Shown here: piece after piece, positions 56,621-64,000 of the stretch
Layout of the letters: every line of letters starts with the position of its first letter
Numbering within the stretch: the first letter of the stretch is position 1
Assembly: GCA_030762175.1 (NCBI GenBank)
Contig: CM060846.1
Coordinates: forward strand, 304,702,512 to 304,766,511
Source: Metallyticus violacea
Taxonomy: Eukaryota; Arthropoda; Insecta; Mantodea; Metallyticidae
Length of the DNA: 64,000 bases
Direction: 5' to 3'
Made by a program: the position numbers and the translations under genes
Notes under the pieces: generated by a model
Databases searched by the model: none
What the model saw: the letters and a program-made list of their open reading frames with translations, nothing else
Told to the model about the DNA's origin: nothing

Positions 56621-57587
56621 CATAAGCGAAACTAACATATTTCTTACCTAGGGAAACATCATAACCATACTCTCGCTGCGACCTGAATTCCAGTCCCTAG
56701 TAGAATCTTGCTTACACGAGAGATGGGGAGCTACTTCTTATCTACGCTCAGAGATAAAACATGTGAGGTTGAGAGGTTTTTTTTTTGTCCCAAATAAAAA
56801 ATGTACATTTTATGTTATTGCAGTCTTATTATGTTTTATAGAAATAGGACACAAATGTACAGTATAAAATATTATTTAACACACATTTGTATATATGAAG
56901 CTTTGTAATTCTTTGGATAGATTTGCTTAGGCTTTTTTGCCGAGTTAAAAAAATTTGCACACTAATAAAATAAGTTTTTTTTTTAACATTCTCCCGTAAA
57001 ACTGTCATTTTGCATAATAGCCTTTTTTCCCCCTAATGGCCGTTTTTATTCTTACCATATAAATATACATTTTAACATGAACTCAGTTTCTTTTGTTGTG
57101 CTATTGATAATTCCTTCCCTCCCCAAAATCTACTTTATGGTTTGTTTATGAACATTGTGCTAAGAATTACCAAATTCTAATAGAAAATAATGTAAAAAGT
57201 GTATTTTATCAATTAAATGTACATTTAGTTAATTATTTTACTTTTCAGAATTATACCTATGATTATCTGCTGAGTTATGTATATACATTTTGTTTAATCT
57301 CAAGGAAACATGTTTAGCTTACATAATTAAATACCCAAACAGATTTTTCAGATTGCATCTGAAGGAATAAGGGAGCTTTCCACAAAACACATGAAAAACA
57401 CTCTTAAGCGCATACAGATTTTAGCAAAATGAAAACAAAATAAATATGTACATAATATTATTATTTACATGAACATTCATACATGCGAGTACCGTGATTT
57501 GACTAACCTCTACAACTACGAACGGTGCTGAACTGATATCTTCAATCTCTGGCATTCAAATTAGTGGGGGAATATTTCAAGTCTTAC
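56621..57587. other. AT-rich intronic stretch
   Basis: Nothing recognised. Confidence 0.45.
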
Positions 57588-57734
57588 CTTAAATTGCATG
57601 AGAGAGGTGACAGAAGGAAGGGGCAGCGATAGATTGGGACGAGGGTGGCGAAGTGTCGAATCACTCACACTACGGGACATCCTCCGCCACAGAGGCCCCT
57701 GTGCCATACCACTGTGTTCCTCGTCTCTTGACAT
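57588..57734 (-). CDS. MAST: Candidate first coding exon of the MAST kinase gene
   Basis: Minus-strand ATG at 57734 and 49 codons to a GTAAGA donor at 57587 (phase 0). It is markedly GC-rich in AT-rich surroundings. The peptide begins MSRDEEHSGMAQGPLW and contains RRMSRSVSDSTLRHP, a basophilic-kinase-type Ser cluster, then LSLPLPSVTSLMQFK. Joined in phase to the exon at 28111-28213 it runs directly into KELSLTRRSS. In MAST proteins a Ser-rich segment with an R-M-x-x-S stretch likewise precedes K-E-L-S-L. An in-frame TAG lies 7 codons upstream (57756-57758), supporting a true start. However, AG dinucleotides between them (CATTAG, GTCAG) leave open an internal exon with an upstream acceptor. 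No core promoter is recognisable. Coding nature likely; membership in the same transcript inferred. Confidence 0.75.
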
Positions 57735-60700
57735 CCTGACCCCTACATGGGGACACTAATGGGAGACACAGCCTTACATGTTTGCAGCAACAACTTTCCT
57801 CTTTAATTTAAAATAATATATATAACTGATTCCAACATTGTAATTGCAAATCACTATCCGTATAATTAAAATATTACTTTTAAATTATGTAGGAGCTTAA
57901 CATGAATTTTTCTATGTCAAAAAAATAATGTTAAAAAGGTCAGAAGAACGAAAATTGCACAATTTCATTCAAATGAACACAGAAAACATGCTAAAGGGAT
58001 GTGTTGTATTTTATTGTTATTTATGTTACAGTAAATAAATACACAAGTCAATAATTTTTTTCTTAATAACTATTTTAAATAAGCGTGAATGTATATTGAA
58101 GCGATGAGAACTAAAACCAAATTCCTTTAAACAGGGAAAATAATATTCGTATGGAGTTTTAATAACATAATTTAGTAACACAGTGCATTTGTTTTCACAA
58201 ACCTGTACAAAAAACAACATAATATTAGGAACACACATCATAACGTTCAGTTTTAGAACATTTGTGACACTATTATAACATAACATGCCTTAAGTTACCA
58301 GTTTGGAGCATCACGTAGTATCTGTTTATAGAAGCATGATGAAAGCAATGAACCAGAATTTGCAACAAAAGCCATTTCGCCACTCCAAAATTTACAAAGC
58401 CTCCATGCAGAGAAACTAAATTGTGTCCCATGTCGCACAAAGAAGCAAAGTTACCTCCGAGAAAACAAGATAACTGACACCACCAAAAAACAAGAGCAGC
58501 GATATTCAATTTCTTTGCAATAAGCAACTTCTTACACGCTTGTTACAAAGAATTTCAAATCTCGCATACAATCAAGGGTATTTCTTTGGGAATTCGCCAT
58601 TCATTTCCATACGAAAGTTGATAAATCATTTACATTTTTAACACACTCGGTTTATTAAATGTGCTCCTTTGCGAGAAGAGGAAGTGTTAATAAAATGCCT
58701 CCAGTGAGAGCTTATTCAAAAGTTTGTTTTTGCATATTTTAACATATAAATATTCAATCTCTTTCAAAAATATAACCGAATAGATATGAGTTAGCATACC
58801 GTAAATGCAATAGTAATTATTAAATTGTTGCTTTGCAAATAAACGTTGTTTTGTCATTATTTCAGTATTCTCTACCTCATCAAGAAGCAGAAAAAGAATA
58901 AAATACAGTTTATCGCAAATATTTAATCGTTTTATTCTTTTTCTGCTTTTTAAATTTTTGTTATTTTAGTTGCATTGTTCAAACCATTACCTTATTTTTC
59001 ATTTATATTGTATTTATATTACATTTATTTATAAATTTCATTCCTCTTGTAATGCATATGTATACCTGCATAAGTACATGTTGCGTCATTTATTGTAAAA
59101 CGTTCTTTCAAATATTCTCTCTGTGATACTATTTCCTAGTTTATAGGAATAGGAAACTAAATAGAGCTTAATCATATCCCGTAGACAGAGAAGTTACTAC
59201 AGATATTTTTGCATTTTTTTTAACTAAAATGAAAAGCAAATTTTGAAATAACCAGCTAATACATGCATTCTAAAAAGATATTTAGATGTTGCTAAATGAA
59301 AACAAAACAATCATCTGTGAGTATAAAGTTAGAATCGCATAGGGTTCAAGGTCGAGTACAGCTGTTCCAGACTGTCCCTCCACAAAGCGTATGTTACAGA
59401 ACTGACCTTGGCTAATACACAACAGAAAGTGTTTCAGATTGTGAAGAATAGCAGCAACAAGGGGAATGGTGATAAAAAGGAAAAGCAAAAGGAGATGCAG
59501 AACGCACATTCTTTCACTACTTTGTTCAACTTCAAGTTTATATAATAAGAAAATGTACTATCTCGTGTAGAGAAACGATTTCAATCTCTATGGTTAAAAT
59601 TTTATTTCAGGAAGCGAAAAAAAAAAATTGTTTTCACAATGGAACTATCTGTACGGCGTTAAACTCTGAGCCCGTTCAATTTTGTAAACCATTGCTTGTT
59701 ATGAAATTACTTATGCTAAACAAAATCTGTAGTATGCGGTTTCCAATTGCAATAAAGTAAGCTTTTCTACAGTGTTTGCAACGTCATCTAGAGGACGTGT
59801 TGTTAAAAAGGAGACTAAAATTTCGAGATACCACGTCTGAACTTAAACATATTTTTTTTCATAATAGAACAAATATGACAAAAAAGATACTTACGCGTAT
59901 ATACGTGACTTCTAGCAAAGAATCAGGTAGACTGTACGTTATTACAAATATATGAGTTTTAAGGTAACCGTGTTGTGAAAATAGTACTAATGCAGTTAAG
60001 TATGTAGATACTAAAATATATATACAACGTTTTAAAGTTAAAAACTGTGACATTTCACATCATCTACCTGATACCTGCAGTTAGTATATGTACAATTAGG
60101 AGCATTTGTTGACACTCTCGTTTCTTAAAAAAAGACATCTTTTTTGTTAAATAAATTAAAAAGGTGGAAAATAAATAACAAATCACACGTTTTCTCTTCA
60201 AGTGTTCAGGTCACAATGCTTAAATTTTTACTGAAAATTCAAAACATTGTATTTAATCAATCTTACTTTTATAACTTTTGTGTAATTTTATTTACAAAAT
60301 AATAAAGGTCCACTAAATAATAACTTTAATTTTCTATATGCAAAATTGCGTCAAATATACGTGGCATTTACAATTCCTTGGAAGCAAAAAAATTCTTAAA
60401 TATTTATTTTGGGGCATAACACAAAAGTATTTTCCAAACAAATTATTTATTGTCGTTTGGAGAAAAGAAAGCAGTTTCTTTTGAATAAAAAAGGTAACTT
60501 TTGACTATTTACACTATACGGTTACCTTCAATATGGCCACGTTTAATAGAAATTTAAACTATGATTATAAGTTAATAAATACATTTTGTTCCTTTTCAAG
60601 TTCACAGTGCATACAATTTATACTAAAATTTCACAGAAGTAATATAAACTGAGGAGAAATAAACTCTCGCTTTGTTTCCCATACAAGTAAGTTTAAAACA

Positions 60701-60863
60701 GAAAATTTAAACTTCTTATTGGGAAGAAGTATCAATCACGTGCTGAATTCACTGAATATTCATAAAAACTTGGAGAAAAAAATAATTAAACTAAGGTGAC
60801 ACACAAGCAAATAGATTTGCTATTAAAATTTTAACAGATTGCTCCCACTCCTCCATCCATCCA
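57735..60863. other. AT-rich region upstream of the candidate first exon
   Basis: May include 5' UTR and promoter of MAST, but no TATA, initiator or upstream exon could be supported. Minus-strand frames at 58273-58527 and 59282-59509 are open, but show no recognised domain and no clear splice context. Confidence 0.4.
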
Positions 60864-60941
60864 TCGGTCCTGGCCGGGAATGAACCCACGATCTTGAGTT
60901 TACGAGGCAAGTGTGGTTAGCACTAGACCAACAGGACCGAC
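60864..60941 (-). repeat. SINE-A tRNA-like head only
   Basis: Minus strand, about 60940-60869: TCGGTCCTGTTGGTCTAGTG (A box), then GTGGGTTCATTCCC (B box, one change) and GGCCAGGACCGATGG. The body stops there and a TCCATCCATCC simple sequence follows on the plus strand. The acceptor halves GGTCCTG and CAGGACC still pair. The anticodon-loop position reads CTCGTAA. It represents the tRNA-related module without the SINE body. Confidence 0.8.
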
Positions 60942-61589
60942 TATGTGAAAAAGCATTTGGAACGTTGTGTAGTTGGAGATGTTAAACAAAAGCTTAAAAA
61001 AAAAAGTGATTGAAAAATATTATCAGAGATGTGTAAAGTAAAGAACTCTCCAAGGTGAAACTTTTAACAGTAGTATTGCGTAAAACATTTTTCACCCGCA
61101 TATTTTGCTCTTTTCAAGTGTGCGCCTCCTTTCCATGTATAGACATTTCTTTAAATATATACATAAAATGATTTTAAGAAGCAACAGATGTTTTAAATTA
61201 AATTCTTGGTATACCCAATAAACAGTCAGTAAATATCGGTTGGTTTATTTGCCTATCTGGAAATAAATTATCACTTCTTCTTTTAAATTGTTATATTGTG
61301 GATGAATAAATACGTTGCCTTTAATATATGAATCTAACACAATTTCTCTTCTAAAATATTGGAAGAAAATGTTAAAGAGGCCTTTTTAATAAATGAAATG
61401 AATATCAATAATGTCATTTAAGCCCAGAAGAAATATTTACTGCGATTGGAATAGCTAACATGGAAAACACAAGCTGATTACGATATAGTGGTGAATACCT
61501 AAAGATTCGTTATATCCTGGATGTGGCAGTCCTGAAGAAAAGCATCCATGTAAATCGAGGATTACAACTGCTCCACAAGACAGAATTCT
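60942..61589. other. AT-rich non-coding stretch
   Basis: Nothing recognised. Confidence 0.45.
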
Positions 61590-62330
61590 GTACCTAAGAT
61601 CCTTGAGAGAAAGATCAACTCTTCCCGTGTTAAGAGGTGCCTTGCAGAAATTTAATAATGAAACTGTTTCCACGCAAGCTGTTAGAAATATACTGCATGA
61701 AAAAGTACATAGTTCACATCATCCGTCAAGATGCCCCGCGATTTGTCGCGGAAATAATGCACGGTACCGGGAGCATGCCGATTGCCATCAGGTACAATGA
61801 GATCAAGTTCCGTTCACACACGCTTTAACCTGCATCAAATTAAATGAGAGTATGCATATAGAGACAACCAGTTAAGGCAGAAATACAAGCATATACAGGA
61901 ACTTTGCATATTCAAAGGGGTTTGGTGAGAAATAACGGCCAAGAATCACATTTCATTTTCATCCATGGAACAAGAATACAAACAGATGCATTCAAAATGC
62001 TTTGCTACGTGGGGTCCTTTCTAATGTTGAACAGTCAGACTTTAAATTCTTTTAAATGCATGATAATGCCGAAGCACGTGCTAGGAAGTGTTTGTTTGTT
62101 GGATTGTTACAATATGCAGTGACCAGATCTAAATCTGATCGAACAGCTGTATTTCCTTCAGAAAAGAGTTTTACAAAATATTGAAAACAAAATCTCATCA
62201 GCTGTTCATACGTTTCTACCATCACTGGCAGAATATCGCACAAAATGAAAAATTTTTATCACGTTTCTTTTGTGTCAAGGAGGTCTTGAGCAATACAAAT
62301 GCAAAAGATGGTGGTTCAAATTACTGATGG
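61590..62330 (+). pseudogene. Tc1-like transposase remnant
   Basis: RERSTLPVLRGALQKFNNET, then VSTQAVRNILHE (about 61603-61705), is the second helix-turn-helix block (pattern V-S-T-x-T-V-R-x-x-L-H-E). After decay, GLVRNNGQESHFIFIHGTRI follows. MHDNAEARARK (about 62058-62090) carries the Asp of the D-N-A-R-P-H-x-A-R block, and WPDLNLIEQL-like sequence (about 62118-62150) the final catalytic-Glu block. An NAKDGGSNY-like reading near 62305 resembles the family's last residues. A different lineage from the 22.5 kb copy, to judge by the helix-turn-helix sequence. Frameshifts and stops throughout. Confidence 0.68.
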
Positions 62331-63094
62331 AACAAGCATCACGAGAAAATGGGCAAATTTACATATTTCTATGATTGTGTGTTAAAATCTTTAATATTGG
62401 ATAACTGTTTTACATTCGTTAGGCAGGAGTCAATTTTACTTTTGTTGTATTACACTGGTATGCATAGTTTGGTTGTTCTGAACAATTTTTTTTTTCCGAA
62501 GCAGAATTTCATGCTGATTACAAAAACGAAATCTGTTTTCATGTATGACGTCAGAATTTTTAACGATTCTACATTTTGTGTTTTAAACATTTTTCGTACT
62601 ATAGTAAGCCATTACTATTTCTCTGTGATTGATATTTATGAAAAATGATTTGCAAGACACGACAGTTAATGATTTCAACTACGTGAAAGAATATACTTCA
62701 TTCAGAGAGTAAAGTCTAATGTTGCCATACCAGTCCTTTTAGCAGCTTAACACGCGTGGGTAAAACGCCTGTTATTTATTTTGAGTATCCATAGCTGTCT
62801 CCAGTCTTTCCATCCAACTTCACATATAATTGAAAGCGCGCGTGTTTTTAGAACAAAATTTATGGAAGGAAATGTTTACCCTTTTAAGAGCTTGCTATTG
62901 AAATATACCAAGAAGGAGCTAAATGCAAGAGGGAGCTAAAAACAGAATATAAGAGCTTTCTTTAATAACCCAATATTTTTTTCTTTAATAGCCCTTTTGA
63001 GTACTTTGGCATTAAATTAGGAGATCAGGACAAATCATAGTGTCCTCATAAAAGTGTTGTAATTGTGCAGAAGGGTTGAGCGATTGGAAAAAGG
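62331..63094. other. AT-rich non-coding stretch
   Basis: A 99-codon plus-strand frame at 62349-62648 has no recognised domain or coding bias; not called. Confidence 0.4.
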
Positions 63095-64000
63095 AAGTCA
63101 TTGCCCTATGATATGGAGCGGACCTACAAACCACGGAGATGGTTTATTTTTGTTAAGATAGCTGCACATGCTGCTAAAAGCAAGAAAGATGTATATCCTG
63201 ACATTCGGCTCGTACCTCAAGATCTTCATATTCCTGTTCCTCCTCTCGATCAAATGTGTCCTTATCTGCACACGGTAGCACTGAAACTGAATTACCAGAA
63301 GAAAATCTTTTTGAACCATAAAGTCGTGGAACAAATGCTTTAATCAAAGTGAGGGATTTATATTCAACTAAATTTTCAGGACAATTGTAAGGCTCTAGAT
63401 TAAAAGAAAAGAAACTATTGACTCGGGTTACGCATTTTTCATGGTACAGGCATCGTGAGAACGAACTTGTCCGTTTTTTTTTTTTTTTTTTTCACTGAAG
63501 AACAAAATTTAGTGAATTGTCGAGAAATCCCTGTGTCTTACAACTTTATGACATAACTATAATCCCAAAGAGTGGTGGTTGTACCATCTATATTCCAGAC
63601 TAAGTCATAATCACTAACGTGTGTGTGGGTGTGGGTGTGTGTGTGTGTTTTGAAAGTACATAAATGAAACCGAAAATACATTTCACAATCTGCTAGAAAA
63701 TTTCCAATTGCAGTTCACTGATAGAATTGACCGCTATAAAAACCCATTCACGACTGTAATAAAAATGAAACGGATGCAAACCATCTAGAGATTGCCCAAC
63801 AATGCAATTGAAACCTCCAGTCTCGCCAAATATTGGATAACCAGATTGTTGATGGCTTACTTTCCAAAACAACACAATCAATCAACAAAATTAAATGCGT
63901 TACTGCTTAATCCATTTTCGAAAATTCAGCACATCTTTCGTCAGCATTAAACCCTATAGAAATTATCATCCCTGAACCTCAAAGTAAAAATCATCGACAG
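63095..64000 (+). pseudogene. Remnant of an uncharacterised repeat-associated arthropod protein family
   Basis: Plus-strand pieces in more than one frame. AKSKKDVYPDIRLVPQDLHI then PVPPLDQ lie at about 63175-63255. Another frame gives SSRSNVSLSAHGSTETELPE, and then LIKVRDLYSTKFSGQL, GSRLKEKKLLTRV and FSWYRHRENEL (about 63340-63455). FFTEEQNLVNCREIP follows a T run (63472-63492). I recall this block order (Y-P-x-I-x-S-A-x-R-P-V-P; L-N-D-L-x-R-D-L; L-G-S-R-L-Q; F-x-x-E-D-x-L-V-x-C) from uncharacterised multicopy arthropod proteins, but I cannot name a function. Broken by frameshifts, stops and the T run. It may continue past the window end. Confidence 0.45.
63617..63650. repeat. (GT)n microsatellite
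   Basis: GT/GGGT mix, about 34 bp. Confidence 0.93.

Larger units (their letters stand above)
28214..57587 (-). other. MAST: Inferred 29.4-kb MAST intron between the two recognised exons
   Basis: It has a GTAAGA donor at 57587 and a TTGCAG acceptor at 28214, and the flanking exons are phase-compatible (0/0). It is filled with SINEs, LINEs, PLE, mariner, rosa-type, piggyBac and microsatellite DNA, in both orientations. Undetected alternative exons cannot be excluded. Confidence 0.65.

Noticed and set aside
58026..58527. Two overlapping minus-strand frames upstream of the candidate MAST exon
   Set aside because: Open but with no recognised motif and no convincing donor/acceptor; kept only as unassigned DNA.
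59282..59509. 75-codon minus-strand frame with a hydrophobic start, like a signal peptide
   Set aside because: Could be an exon, but no splice sites or homology could be supported.

Overview
This 64 kb window is AT-rich animal nuclear DNA, almost certainly from an insect with a large, repeat-laden genome. The evidence is interspersed tRNA-derived SINEs, many decayed retrotransposons and DNA transposons of arthropod type, long microsatellites, and two short host exons with GT/AG splice sites. A cockroach, termite or other polyneopteran is a guess from the repeat mix; I cannot name the species. There is no operon, phage, CRISPR array or other bacterial feature, and no intact long coding sequence.

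The host gene is on the minus strand. A 103-bp internal exon (28111-28213) has clean splice sites and encodes the N-terminal signature of MAST-family (microtubule-associated serine/threonine) kinases. A second candidate exon (57588-57734) encodes 49 residues, starts with ATG, ends at a GTAAGA donor in phase 0, and would splice in frame onto the first. Everything between them is a ~29.4 kb intron. Everything below 28110 appears to be the next intron, since the following MAST exon is not visible before position 1. The window is therefore mostly the 5' intronic territory of one MAST kinase gene, filled with mobile-element debris.

Layout: 0.1-1.0 kb, rosa-type (DD41D-like) transposase remnant; 2.8-3.9 kb, SINE, Tc1 and SINE; 5.5-6.8 kb, 303-bp tandem duplication beside an inverted-repeat element; 7.5-17.5 kb, scattered SINE pieces and simple DNA; 17.6-18.7 kb, Penelope-like element (PLE) and SINE; 19.4-20.6 kb, tandem repeats; 21.1-22.9 kb, SINE, Jockey-like endonuclease and Tc1; 23.5-26.9 kb, R1/I-type non-LTR element; 27.1-27.3 kb, PLE tail; 28.1 kb, MAST exon; 28.5-29.0 kb, minisatellite; 32.1-34.7 kb, 5S-rRNA-like piece, SINE and Jockey; 36.2-37.2 kb, mariner; 38.6-39.2 kb, rosa-type; 42.7-43.4 kb, PLE; 43.9-45.1 kb, rosa-type and a MITE; 46.4-48.3 kb, piggyBac interrupted by a SINE; 49.0-50.1 kb, SINE and a deleted rosa-type copy; 52.4-53.9 kb, three SINEs; 56.2 kb, rosa-type helix-turn-helix; 57.6 kb, MAST first-exon candidate; 60.9-64.0 kb, SINE head, Tc1 and an unidentified repeat-borne protein family.

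All transposon genes seen are broken by frameshifts, stops or deletions. The most useful observations are the MAST exons, the SINE family with clear target-site duplications, a conserved hairpin-plus-GAAA motif (possible hammerhead remnant) in three PLE tails, a 5S-rRNA-like segment beside a SINE, and at least six copies of one rosa-type transposon lineage.
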